A DNA stretch of 64,000 nucleotides from DASXKD01 sp963703605. GTDB lineage: Bacteria > Actinomycetota > Actinomycetes > Streptosporangiales > Streptosporangiaceae. Below, piece by piece: positions 32,572-42,272 of this stretch (position 1 is the first letter of the stretch; the number at the start of each line of letters is the position of its first letter). The stretch lies in NCBI GenBank assembly GCA_963703605.1, contig CAVPFC010000039.1, positions 186,001 through 250,000 on the forward strand, written 5' to 3'. The notes beneath the pieces are model-generated. The model was not told the origin of the DNA. It searched no databases and saw nothing but the letters and a program-made list of their open reading frames with translations. The translations under genes were made by a program, and so were the position numbers.

Positions 32572-34043
32572 TTGGTGGAGATGACCCGGCGGGATGCGCT
32601 CAAGCATGCCGGCGTGCTGGCCGCGGCGGTAGGAGCCCTGGAGGCGGCCGGGCCGCTCGCGTTCGTCCCGGAGCGCGCGCTCGCGGCGGCGAGCCCGTCG
32701 GACATCCAGTTCGACATCGCCAAGTTCCTCTCCAGTAAGCCGCAGACCTACGGCAGCGGCGTGGAGTTCCAGATGCCGCCGGTGCACACGGTCTTCCTGA
32801 CGGCCGCGCTCGAGCGGGCGCCGACGGCCGCCGACCAGGCGGAGATGGGCCGGGTGCTGGCGGCGCTGGAGCGGTACTACCCGTGGGGAGCCGCCAACCT
32901 GGTCACGTTCGTGGCGTACGGGCTGCCGTACTTCGCCCGGCTGCCCGGCGGGGTCAAGGGCAAGCTGGTCGCCGGCCACATGCCGCGGCTGATCTCCGAC
33001 ACCAGCCGCTACGTGCTGGAGGAGGCGGTACCCGGCCCGACCGACGTCAGCAAGGCCAACCCGGGTATCCACAAGCTGCGTTACAACGTGGACGTGGTCA
33101 TCGAGCACAACGACATGCTGTTCACGCTGCGCGGGGACAAGGCGGAGACGCTGTCCGACGTGCTGGCCTGGTTCGGCGGGAGCAACAAGCTGCGCGGGCA
33201 CTCGGTCAAGTCGCCCGCCTGGACCGGGCTGCTCAGCTTCACCTCGAGCCGGCATCAGTTCGTGCAGATGGGGCTGCCGAAGGCGCTCGCGGCCAAGCAC
33301 GGCCTGCCGTTCGCGGACTTCATCCAGCACCAGTCGCCGATGTGGCTGGGCTTCGCCGATCAGCAGGTCAACGGGTCGGGGCCGGCCCGATCTGCACCTT
33401 CGCGGGCAACTCCTCGGCGCACCTGACCAGCGCCGTGGCCGGCGACTACTTCGACAACGGCTCGATGCAGCACCTGTCCCACCTCATCCTGGACATGCTC
33501 CAGTGGTTCGCCATGAAGACCGCCACGTCGAAGCCGGGCGAGGACGGCAAGTTCATCCAGCGGGTGCAGTACGCCTTCCACGCGCCGGACCTCGTCCCTG
33601 GCGACAAGAACCAGGTCCTCGACGGCGGTGGGCCGTCCCTGCTGCCCAACCAGAACAGGGGGCGGAACTACGCCAGACAGACCGCCCTTGGTATCGGCAC
33701 GAACAACGGGGAGCAGCGGATGGGCCACCTGTCCTGCCTCCAGCGCTCCTCCCGCGCGCACGACGGAACGCCCATCCACCTGCGCATGGACGGGCCCGGT
33801 TTCGACGCGATGGACGTCCCCGGTGGCGGCAAGCTGCCCAAGCTCCAGTTCACGATCTTCGTGCCGAGCGCGGAGTTCTTCAAGACGCTGCGCACCCACC
33901 AGGCATCGCTCGACTACCAGACGGACTTCGGCGTGGGCCCGAAGTCGAATGGGCTGGAACGCTTCATCACCGCCACCAGGCGGCAGAACTTCCTCATCCC
34001 GCCGCGCCGCCACCGGGCGTTCCCGCTGGCCGAGCTGGCCTGA
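32572..34043 (+). pseudogene. Tat-exported protein of unknown function, frameshifted near 33385
   Basis: The N-terminus has a twin-arginine signal ('TRRDALKHAG' then a hydrophobic stretch ending 'PERALAAAS'). The body includes 'YYPWGAANLVTFVAYGLPYF' and 'FVQMGLPKALAAKHGLPFAD'. At about 33380-33388 the frame shifts: 'NGSGP' is followed in the next frame by 'GPICTFAGNSSAHLTSAVAG', restored by adding one G. The rest runs to TGA 34043 ('RMGHLSCLQRSSRAHDGTPI'). Full length would be about 490 residues. A family of Tat-secreted proteins I recall as DUF7405 (possibly Dyp-peroxidase-like) is a guess. The start is TTG 32572 or GTG 32575 after GGAGGG. Confidence 0.6.
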
Positions 34044-34053
34044 GGGGATTTGG

Positions 34054-34093
34054 GCCGCACCGGCCGAGGGCGGCCGTGCCCGGCCGGTGCGGC
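34054..34093. terminator. Strong hairpin between convergent genes
   Basis: GCCGCACCGGCCG (34054-34066) pairs exactly with 34081-34093 around a 14-base GC-rich loop, between the Tat-exported gene (plus) and the AIM24-like gene (minus). It is a likely intrinsic-type terminator for one or both strands; no U-run follows, as is common in actinomycetes. Confidence 0.6.
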
Positions 34094-34172
34094 GCATGGG
34101 GGCGGCCCCGCCTCGGCGAGGCGCACCGGCCAGGGCGGGGCCGGGCCCCGGCCGGTACGCACACCTGCGCGG

Positions 34173-34961
34173 CTACCTGGTGAACGACCGTAGTTCCTCG
34201 ACGCTCTGTGGTCCCCCGCCGAGCCCCTGCCCCTGCGCCTGCGGCAGGAACGGCGCCAGGGCCGCGGCGAGCACCGGCAAGGGCATCGACTGAAGCCACA
34301 CCGAGCCCGGCCCGGACAGCACCGCGAAGTGGTGCTCGTCGCCGCCGAAGTACCGGTTGGCGATGCCGGGCACCCGCATGACCTGGAAAGAGACCGAGGC
34401 CGTGAACATGCCCACGTGACCGGGGTGGACCCGCAGCGACTCGCCGGCCGCCAGGTCGTAGCTGACCACCTCGCCGGCCAGCTCGATCCAGGCCCGGCCC
34501 CCGCCGCCGACGCGCTGCAGCACGAAACCCTCGCCCGCGAAGATGCCTGCGGAGAAGGACTGCTGGAAACCCGCGGAGATCTCGATGCCCGGCGTGCCGG
34601 CCAGGAAGCCGTGCCGGTGCACCAGGTAGTCGGCGCCGGAGCCGATGTCGACGCCCAGGATGCTGCCGGGCAGCTTCGACGCGAACGCGATCGTGCCGGC
34701 CGCGCCCTTGGCCGTGTACGTGCTCAGCAGCGAGGACCCGCCGGCGGCCCGCTTCAGCGCGCCCATCAGCTCCTGGCCACCGGCGCCCCTGCTCTGCTCT
34801 CCCCACCCCCGCGCTTCGCGCCCGCCCCCGCTCGTGCCGGTGGACATCTGGATCGAGTCGGTCATCCAGGAGAACTCGCCGGTCTCGGCGACGACGCTCT
34901 CGCCCGGATCGAGGGAGATCGAGAGCACCGGGAGCGTGGTGCCGAGCAACTGCTCTTTCAT
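34173..34961 (-). CDS. AIM24/TIGR00266-like protein
   Basis: A 262-residue beta-rich protein. The opening 'TTLPVLSISLDPGESVVAET' followed by 'GEFSWMTDSIQMSTGTSGGG', and later 'AGEGFVLQRVGGGGRAWIEL' and 'YFGGDEHHFAVLSGPGSVWL', match the AIM24 family (tryptophan RNA-binding attenuator-like fold). Members are of unknown function in bacteria; the mitochondrial relative supports inner-membrane organisation. ATG 34961 follows AAGGGA on the minus strand. The gene stands alone, convergent with the Tat-exported protein. Confidence 0.85.
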   Translation of the reverse strand: MKEQLLGTTLPVLSISLDPGESVVAETGEFSWMTDSIQMSTGTSGGGREARGWGEQSRGAGGQELMGALKRAAGGSSLLSTYTAKGAAGTIAFASKLPGSILGVDIGSGADYLVHRHGFLAGTPGIEISAGFQQSFSAGIFAGEGFVLQRVGGGGRAWIELAGEVVSYDLAAGESLRVHPGHVGMFTASVSFQVMRVPGIANRYFGGDEHHFAVLSGPGSVWLQSMPLPVLAAALAPFLPQAQGQGLGGGPQSVEELRSFTR

Positions 34962-35139
34962 CGCGGGTCCCTTTCGGAGGTCACGTGGGTAGTTATAGGC
35001 CGCCGCGACCGCGGCCCGAATCCCCGCAACCATGTATCCGAATCCGCCCCACCGGAGGCGAGCGGGCACGCGCGCGCCGGAGTTATAACACGGCGTTCCG
35101 CGAGGCGGCCGGGCCGCGCGTCCGGCCGGCGGGCCGCGT

Positions 35140-37657
35140 TCAGCGGGACGGGCCGGCCAGCCCGTGGGACATGGCGTAGCGGGCCGCCTCGACCCGGCCG
35201 GACACGCCGATCTTGCCGTAGACGGTGGCCAGGTGGCGCTCGACGGTGGCCGGGCTCAGGTAGAGCTGCCCGGCGATCTGCTTGTTGCTCAGCCCGGCGG
35301 CGAGCAGCTTCAGCACCTCGGCCTGGCGGGCGGTGAGGCCGTCGGGAAGCGCGCCGGTCGCGGTCTCGCCGATCTCCGCGAGCGCGGCGCGGACCTCCGC
35401 CAGCCGCTGCGGGTTCCCGATCTCGCTGGCCAGCGCCTCCGCGTCGCGAAGCTGCCGGATTGCGTCGGCACCGCGGCCGAGCCGGTGGCTGGCCCGGCCG
35501 AGGCCGATCATGCCCTCCACCGTGTCGTGCGGGTGGCCTGCCTCACGGTAGGCGCCGACCGCCGCCTGGTAGTGTTCCGCGGCCTCCGCCCAGTTCCGCT
35601 GCCGCGCCGCCAGGTCGCCCTGGTTGCAGCGCAGCGTGCCGATCAGCTGCGGATTCCCGATCCCGGTGGCGAGCTCCGTGCCCTCGGCCAGGGCCCGCCG
35701 TGCCGCGTCCGGATGGCCGGTGCGGATCAGCACGTCGGCCAGGTTGACCAGGCCGATCGCCAGCGAGCGCTGCTCGCCGAGCTGCCGCTTGATCAGCAGC
35801 GCCTGCTCAAGCAGTTCGCGGGCGCGGGCCGGGTCGCCGTCGTCCAGCTCGAGCAGCGCCATGTTGTTCAGCGCGACGGACACGCCGCGACGGTCTCCCA
35901 GCGCCTCCCGCAGGTCCATCGCGGCCTGGAAGCTGCGCCGGGCCGCGGCGCGGTCCCCCAGGTAGCGATGCGCCGACCCCACCACGGTCGCCGCGAACGC
36001 CATCCGCTCCCGCGCGCCCAGCGGCTCGAACACGCTCAGCGCCGCCTGTCCCTGGCGGACCGCCGTGGCGTAGTCGCCGTTCTCCGCCGCCAGGACGGCC
36101 GCCGCGCACAGCGCCCGGCCCATCAGCTCGTCCCGCCGCTTGCCCGGCGCGGCCCAGGAACACCGAAAGCCAGGCCCGGCCGGCCGCCAGCCGGCCGCTG
36201 ACCAGCCACCAGCGCCACAGGGCGGCGCTGGCGTCGAGGCCGAGGTCGGTGTCGCCGGCCGCGTCGGCCCAGTGCAGCGCGACGTCGAGGTCGGCGTGCG
36301 CGGCCTCGAGCCGGGCGGTCCACTCCGCCACATCGGGCCCGGCTATGCCCTCCTCGCTGCGCCGGGCCAGGCCGGCGAAGTGTGCCGCGTGCCTGCCGCG
36401 CACCAGCGCCCCGGCGCCGCCGTCCGCCAGCTTTGCCGCGGCGAAGCTGCGCAGCGTCTCCAGCATGCCGAACCGGTTGTGCTCGTCACCCGGGCTGACC
36501 ACGAGCCAGGACGAGTCGACCAGGCCGCGGATCGCCGGGGCCAGCGCCGCGGGACCGCCGGCGCCGGTGACCGCCCGCGCGTCGTCCACGGTGAAGGTAC
36601 CGGCGAACACGCTCAGCTCGGGAAGCAGCCGCTGCTGGCCGGGCTCGAGCAGGTCGTAGCTCTCGCGCACGACATCGGCGAGGCTGCGGCCGCGGGCCTG
36701 GCCGCCCGCGGGCTCGGTGCCGAGCAGGACCGCGCGCTCGGTGAGGATCTCGCGCACGGACAGCGTGCCAACCCAGCCCGCGATCAGCTCGATCGCCAGG
36801 GGGAGTCCGTCCAGCCTGCGGCACAGTTCCGCGATCGCGTGCGGCGCGACGTCGGCGCCGGTGAAGCTGGGCAGCCGGGCGTGGGCCCGGTCGATGAACA
36901 GCCGTACCGCGTCCGACGTCACGATGTCCGACACCCCGGCCGCGGCGGATGGGCAGTCCAGCGGCGGAACCGTCCAGCACACCTCGCCGGGCACGCCGAG
37001 CACCACCCGGCTGGTGACGACGATCCGCAGCCGGGCCACCGAGCTGAGCAGCGTGCTGGCCAGCCCCGCGACGGCGTCGCGGAGGTGTTCCGCCCCGTCG
37101 AGCACGATGAGCCGGGGCGCCGTGCTGCTCGCCCCCGCCCCCGCTCCCGTCAGCGCTGCCGCCACGGATTCCTCCGCCGCCACGCCGGGCTGGTCGCGCA
37201 CCCGCAGGCTGCTCGCCACCGCCGGGACCAGGGACTGGGCCTGGCGCACGGGCTCCAGCGGGATGAACACCACCGAGGCGGCCGGCTCGAGGCGCCGGAT
37301 CGCCTCGATCGCCAGCCGGGTCTTGCCCGCCCCGCCCGGGCCGACGAGGCTGACCAGCCGCGAACTCCCCAGCAGCCCGGCGAGCTCGGCGAGCTCGCGC
37401 TCCCGGCCGATGAAGCTCGACTGCGCGGCCGGCAGCCCGGCGGGCTGGGGGCCGCCCGCCGCGGCCCGTGTCTCGAACTCGGACAGGGCCCGCAGCGCGC
37501 GGGCCGACATGTGGGTGCGGCCGGATTCCCACCGGTTGACGGTGGCGAACGACACGCCCAGCTCCCGGGCGAACTGCTCCTGGGACAGGCCGAGGTGCGC
37601 GCGCAACCGCTGAATGCGCGCAGCCGGGCCCTGCTCACCTGGCGGGTCGCCACCCAC
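35140..37657 (-). pseudogene. XRE/NB-ARC/TPR/LuxR multidomain regulator, frameshifted near 36150
   Basis: The domain order is an N-terminal Cro/CI HTH ('LGLSQEQFARELGVSFATVN', residues ~20-60), a STAND ATPase with P-loop 'LVGPGGAGKTRLAIEAI', 'RLIVLDGAEHLRDAVAG' and 'CRRLDGLPLAIELIAG', TPR-like repeats ('ATVVGSAHRYLGDRAAARRS', 'LNNMALLELDDGDPARAREL') and a C-terminal LuxR HTH ('LTARQAEVLKLLAAGLSNKQ', 'IAGQLYLSPATVERHL'). At about 36145-36160 the frame changes by one base: 'WLSVFLGR' continues in the other frame as 'AAPGKRRDELMGRALC'. The repaired product would be about 838 residues. Two DNA-binding domains in one STAND protein is unusual. Its target is unknown. Confidence 0.8.
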
Positions 37658-37746
37658 GGGGACAGCGTACGGTGCGTGGCAAGCGGCATGACCGGTCAGC
37701 CGTACTACGCTGCTGCCGCTGACCAGATCCCCACCGCGAGGACGCC

Positions 37747-38757
37747 ATGCTCGCTGACCTTCCGCTTGCCGAACTTCGCCGCTATGCCCCGGACGTGGCG
37801 GAGCCCGCCGACTTCGACGAATTCTGGGCCGGCCAGCTCGCCGCCGCGCGGGCCGGCGCGGCGGACCCGGTTTTCGTCAGAACGGACACCCCGGCCCGGC
37901 ACGCCGAGGTGTTCGACGTGACGTTCGGCGGTTACGGCGGTGACCCCATCAAGGGCTGGCTTCTGGTGCCGCGTGCGGCCGCGTCACCAGGCGCGATCGT
38001 CGTGGAGTACATCGGGTACGGCGGCGGCCGCGGCGACCCGCTCGACTGGCTGCCCTGGAGCTGCGCCGGTTACCCGCACCTGGTCATGGACACCCGCGGG
38101 CAGGGCGGCGGGTGGCGCGGCGCCGACACGCCGGACCCGAGCGATAACGGGGCGCCGAGCACTCGCGGGTTCCTGACCCGGGGCATCGCTGAGCCGGGCA
38201 CGCACTACTACACCCGGCTGTTCACCGACGCGGTGCGCGCGGTCGACGCGGCCCGGGCGCACCCGGCCGCCCGTGGGCTTCCGGTGGTCACCACCGGCGC
38301 GAGCCAGGGCGGCGGGCTGGCGATCGTGGCGGCGCACCTGGCCGGCGACGTCCGCGCGACCATGCCCGACGTGCCGTTCCTGGCCCACCCCAGGCGGGCC
38401 GTTGACGTCACCAACACCGCCCCCTACGCCGAGCTCGCCGAGTACTGCGCGGTGCACAGCGACCTGGTGGACCAGGTGTTCGCCACGCTGTCCTACGTCG
38501 ACGTGGTCAACCACGCCAAGCGGGCCTCGGCTCCCGCGCTGTTCTCCGTCGGCCTTGCCGACGACGTCACGCCCCCGTCCACGATCTTCGCGGCGTACAA
38601 CCACTACGCGGGCGACAAGGACATCGCGGTCTACGAGTTCAACGGGCACGAGGGCGGCGGGACCCGCCATCTGCACGCGAAGCTGGGCTTCCTGGCCCGG
38701 CATGCCCGGCTGAGCCAGGCCGGCGCACCGGCTGGCCGCGCCCAGCCCGCCGGCTAG
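37747..38757 (+). CDS. CE7 acetyl xylan esterase/cephalosporin-C deacetylase-like
   Basis: A 336-residue alpha/beta hydrolase. 'GYGGDPIKGWLLVPRAAASP', the oxyanion region 'VVEYIGYGGGRGDPLDW', nucleophile Ser186 in 'TTGASQGGGL', Asp in 'VGLADDVTPPSTIFAAYNHY' and His in 'EFNGHEGGG' match carbohydrate esterase family 7. Members remove acetyl groups from xylo-oligosaccharides and from cephalosporin C, in the cytosol. No signal peptide is seen. ATG 37747 follows GAGGACGCC. Its TAG overlaps the stop of the MacB-like gene tail-to-tail by four bases. Confidence 0.92.
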   Translation: MLADLPLAELRRYAPDVAEPADFDEFWAGQLAAARAGAADPVFVRTDTPARHAEVFDVTFGGYGGDPIKGWLLVPRAAASPGAIVVEYIGYGGGRGDPLDWLPWSCAGYPHLVMDTRGQGGGWRGADTPDPSDNGAPSTRGFLTRGIAEPGTHYYTRLFTDAVRAVDAARAHPAARGLPVVTTGASQGGGLAIVAAHLAGDVRATMPDVPFLAHPRRAVDVTNTAPYAELAEYCAVHSDLVDQVFATLSYVDVVNHAKRASAPALFSVGLADDVTPPSTIFAAYNHYAGDKDIAVYEFNGHEGGGTRHLHAKLGFLARHARLSQAGAPAGRAQPAG

Positions 38758-39959
38758 ATGGTCCAGAGTGCCTCTGTCGGGGAGAGGCGGGCGGCGCGCA
38801 GGGCGGGGAGCAGACCGGCGGCGGCGCCGATCAGGAGGGCGGCACCGAGGCCACCGGCCCAGGCGACCGGTGGGATGACGATCGCCCAGTGTTTGGTGGT
38901 GGCGTAGATGGCGGTGGCGGCGCCGCCGATGAGCACCCCGGCGATGCCGCCTATCAGCGCCAGCAAGATCGCCTCAGCCAGGAACTGGACGCGGATCTGG
39001 CCTTTGGTGGCGCCCAGGGCGCGGCGCAGGCCGATCTCGGAGCGGCGTTCGAGGACGGAGATGACCATGATGTTGGCCACGCCGACGGCGCCGACCAGGA
39101 GGGCGACGGCGCCCAGGCCGAGGAACAAGACGTTAAAGGCACCTTGGGCGTCGGCTTGGGCCTGGAGGGCGGCGGAGGGCTGGGAGACGTTGACCTCTTC
39201 GGGGTTCTGCGGGTTGGCCTGGGCGGCGAGCAGGTTGTCCACCGACGTGACCTTGCTGTTGGTGGCGCGGACGTAGATGGTGGTGGGGCTGCCCGCGTAG
39301 TGCAGATAGGTCTTCGCGGCGGGGTAACCGATCAGCACGCTGGAGTCGATTTCGGGGGCCAGAACGGCGGGCTTGAGGATGCCGGCGACGTAGAACCAGC
39401 GGGAGGCGACCCAGATCCGCTCCCCCGGCCACACCCGGTCAATGCCCAGGCGCTGGGCGGCGGCGGCGCCGAGGACGCAGACCGGTTCGCGGGCGGTCGC
39501 GGCGTTCAGGTATTCGCCCTGGGCGATGCTGGTGGAGACCGCGGCGGGCAGGTACAGGCTGCTGGCGTCGACCGTGAGGGCGTTGGTGTCGATGGAGGGG
39601 ATGTCGGGGGAGCGGTAGGCGTCGATGTTGCCGACCGTGCCCGTACTTTGCACGACGGTGACGCCGGACAGGCGGGTGATCATGGCGGGGGAGTTCTTGG
39701 GCAGGTTGGCGGTGCCGCCGGTAAACGACTGCCCGTTGGTCACCGTGAGCAGGTTGGTGCCCAGGGCCTGGATCTCGGCCAGCAGCCCGGCCGAAGAGGA
39801 GGAGGACAGGCCGAGGACGGCGACGATCGCGGCCACGCCGATCGCGATGCCCAGCGCCGAGAGCCCGGCGCGGAGCTTGCGGGTGCGCAGGCCGACCGCG
39901 GCCAGCCGGGCCAGGTCGGAAACGCGAAGCCGAGCCGGGACGGGGGCAAGGGTGGTCAT
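38754..39959 (-). CDS. MacB-type ABC permease (second exporter)
   Basis: A 401-residue permease, closely similar in layout and motifs to that at 24130: N-terminal segment 'SALGIAIGVAAIVAVLGLSS', an extracytoplasmic domain starting 'GLLAEIQALGTNLLTVTNGQ', and the C-terminal core 'LERRSEIGLRRALGATKGQI' followed by 'GAAAGLLPALRAARLSPTEA'. It is the last gene of a three-gene unit (adaptor, ATPase, permease) with 4-base overlaps. It differs from the first exporter in lacking the lipoprotein and the two-component neighbours. Confidence 0.9.
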   Translation of the reverse strand: MTTLAPVPARLRVSDLARLAAVGLRTRKLRAGLSALGIAIGVAAIVAVLGLSSSSSAGLLAEIQALGTNLLTVTNGQSFTGGTANLPKNSPAMITRLSGVTVVQSTGTVGNIDAYRSPDIPSIDTNALTVDASSLYLPAAVSTSIAQGEYLNAATAREPVCVLGAAAAQRLGIDRVWPGERIWVASRWFYVAGILKPAVLAPEIDSSVLIGYPAAKTYLHYAGSPTTIYVRATNSKVTSVDNLLAAQANPQNPEEVNVSQPSAALQAQADAQGAFNVLFLGLGAVALLVGAVGVANIMVISVLERRSEIGLRRALGATKGQIRVQFLAEAILLALIGGIAGVLIGGAATAIYATTKHWAIVIPPVAWAGGLGAALLIGAAAGLLPALRAARLSPTEALWTI

Positions 39960-40786
39960 GACGATCCTTCCTGCGGCCCGTCGGCTGGCCCGGCGGCGTG
40001 CCGGGCCTGGCCCGGCCCCGGGTGGGCCGTGTCGGTGATGATCCGGCCGTCGAGCATCTCGATCTGCCGGTTCATCCTGCCGGCGATCGCGTGATCGTGG
40101 GTGACCACCACGATCGTGGTCCCGCCCGCGTTCAGCTCTCCCAGCAACGCCAGCAGCGACGCCCCCGTCGCCGAGTCCAGGTTCCCGGTCGGCTCATCGG
40201 CCAGCACGATCGCCGGCTCGCCCGCAAGCGCGCGGGCGATCGCCACCCGCTGCCGCTCCCCGCCCGACAACTGCGTCGGCCGCGAGGCCAGCTTGTGCCC
40301 CAGGCCAACCCGGCGCAGCGCCCACGCCGCCCGCTCCCGCCGCTCACCAAGCGCGGTGCCCGCGTAAAGCTGCCCATCAGCGACGTTGTCCAGCGCGGTC
40401 TGATGCTCAGCCAGGAAGAACTGCTGAAACACGAACCCGATGCTCGAGGCGCGCAGCGCCGCCAGCCCCCGGTCGGACAACGTGGTCACGTCCAGGCCGG
40501 TCACCCGCACCGTCCCGCTCGACGGCCTGTCCAGGGTGCCCATCAGGTGCAGCAACGTGGTCTTCCCCGACCCCGACGGCCCCAAGATCGCGGCCAGCTC
40601 ACCCGCCGCCACCGTCAAGTTCACCCCCCTGAGGGCATGCACCGGCGGCGAACTCGGGTACACCTTGGTCACATCGTCCAGCTCCAGCACCAGCCGCCGG
40701 CCACCACCACCGCCCCCCGGGCCTGTCCCGGGGCGCTCGGCGGCGGCCGGGCTGGCCGGGCCGGCGTCGGTCTTGGCGGTGGTCAT
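39956..40786 (-). CDS. MacB-type ABC ATPase (second exporter)
   Basis: A 276-residue ATPase with a Gly/Ala/Pro-rich extension of about 30 residues at the N-terminus and another at the C-terminus. The core carries Walker A 'GPSGSGKTTLL', Q-loop 'IGFVFQQFFLAEHQTALDN', signature 'LSGGERQRVAIARAL', Walker B 'IVLADEPTGNLD' and 'VVVTHDHAIAG'. It works with the adjacent permease and adaptor. Start and stop overlap both neighbours by four bases. Confidence 0.93.
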   Translation of the reverse strand: MTTAKTDAGPASPAAAERPGTGPGGGGGGRRLVLELDDVTKVYPSSPPVHALRGVNLTVAAGELAAILGPSGSGKTTLLHLMGTLDRPSSGTVRVTGLDVTTLSDRGLAALRASSIGFVFQQFFLAEHQTALDNVADGQLYAGTALGERRERAAWALRRVGLGHKLASRPTQLSGGERQRVAIARALAGEPAIVLADEPTGNLDSATGASLLALLGELNAGGTTIVVVTHDHAIAGRMNRQIEMLDGRIITDTAHPGPGQARHAAGPADGPQEGSS

Positions 40787-41922
40787 AGCGCCGGTACCAC
40801 CACGCGCTCACCGGCGGCCAGCCCGGCCCCCGACACCTGCACCTTGCCGGCCGCATCGTCGAACATGCCCACCGACACCGGCACGAGTTTGTGGCCGTGC
40901 GCGGTAATGACCTCGACGTCATAGCCACCGCCGGCGTGGGCTTCCAGCGCGTCGACCGGCACCACCAGGACGTTGTTCACGTGGCCGAGGGTCACCCGCA
41001 CGGTCACCGGCGCCTGCGACAGTCCCCCGGCCGCCTTCGGGTGCGTCAGCGACACCACCACCGGCACCGAGGTCACACCGGACGCGTTGGTCGAGGCGAC
41101 CTTCCCGACCGAGGTCACCACGCCCGGCGTGGACGTCCCGTCGGGCAGCGTGATGCCGACGTGGTCGCCGAGCTTGATCTCACCCTCCTGCGAGGTGTTC
41201 AGGCTGATCGTGGCCACCGGGATGTTGGAGGTGGCGGTCATCAGCGCCTCCCCCGGCGTCGCCGCCGCGCCCAGCGCGATCCCGGTCTCCAGCGTGGTGA
41301 TCTTCGCCGCCGTCGGCAGGAACACCGCCTGCCCCAGCGTCAAAGACCCGGTCGGGTAGGTGATCCCCAGCGCCGTCTGGTACTGCTCCAGGGCGTACGC
41401 GGTCTCCGCGCTGTAGTACCGCAACGGCACCAGCTCCGCCTTGGTCGCATACCCCAGCGCGATCAGGTTCTGGTTCAGCTCCCGCACATCTGGGCCGGTC
41501 ATCCCCTCCGACAACGTCTGGTACGCCGGCGCGGTCCCGTACAGCAACACCACCGGGGCGCCGGAGAGCTGGTACAGCACCTTGCCCCGGCGCACCACGT
41601 GTCCCACGGCCGGCAGCCCGGTGATCGTCCCGGTGCCCTCGTTGCTGACCGTGTACGACCCGGAGTCGTCGAGCGTCGCGCTGAGGTCGGTCTGCGAGGT
41701 CAGCGACTGCCGCTGCACCGTAGCCGTCGAGGTCTTGTACTGGCTCGCCCCGTTACTTGGCGAGGCGGGCTTGAGCACCCCGCTGACCGCGACCGCCACC
41801 GCGGCGGCGGCGATCGCCACGACCACCACGGCGACGGCTATCCACCGGCGGCGGCCACCCCCGCCACCGGCGCGCCGGGACACCGCCCCCGCGGCCTGCT
41901 CGTCAGACACAGTGCTACTCAT
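40783..41922 (-). CDS. HlyD/MacA-like adaptor (second exporter)
   Basis: A 379-residue adaptor: membrane anchor near residues 28-48 ('AVVVVAIAAAAVAVAVSGVL'), 'VVRRGKVLYQLSGAPVVLLY', a peptidoglycan-binding-like insert 'GPDVRELNQNLIALGYATKA' and a C-terminal barrel ending 'VSGAGLAAGERVVVPAL'. Overall arrangement and several segments match the adaptor at 26042-27157. It is the first gene of the second exporter operon, starting at ATG 41922. Confidence 0.87.
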   Translation of the reverse strand: MSSTVSDEQAAGAVSRRAGGGGGRRRWIAVAVVVVAIAAAAVAVAVSGVLKPASPSNGASQYKTSTATVQRQSLTSQTDLSATLDDSGSYTVSNEGTGTITGLPAVGHVVRRGKVLYQLSGAPVVLLYGTAPAYQTLSEGMTGPDVRELNQNLIALGYATKAELVPLRYYSAETAYALEQYQTALGITYPTGSLTLGQAVFLPTAAKITTLETGIALGAAATPGEALMTATSNIPVATISLNTSQEGEIKLGDHVGITLPDGTSTPGVVTSVGKVASTNASGVTSVPVVVSLTHPKAAGGLSQAPVTVRVTLGHVNNVLVVPVDALEAHAGGGYDVEVITAHGHKLVPVSVGMFDDAAGKVQVSGAGLAAGERVVVPAL

Positions 41923-42272
41923 CAGGGACCACCACCTGGAGCCGGCGCCGCCATTCGCGACGCTACGGGTTGCCGCGGCTCGCGTGGGAATTGCGTGCGC
42001 TTTCCAGGCGCGAAGACACGGCGGCTTGCATTCCTAACTGACAATCCTGGCCCGTGGCCGGATGGGCGCGCCATGGGCCGGCACCCACAACCGTGGTGGG
42101 CCTGGGCCTACACGGGCGGAATCGGTTAACGGCGGGTGATACGTTTCCCGCGCGTCACAGGGCTCCGCCTTGGGCGGCGCGGCACCGCGAGGTTACAAAT
42201 GTCACCGCGGCCAGGTGCCCTACCTGTTCTTCGGCGGGCGCATCACGCCCCGGTCGTCGTGAGCCCGGCCCG
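41923..42272. other. Gene-free stretch, 350 bases
   Basis: This lies between the start of the second exporter operon (minus) and the end of the DoxX gene (minus). It must hold the exporter promoter, but I find no convincing -10/-35 pair, no long inverted repeat and no protein-like frame. Confidence 0.5.
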
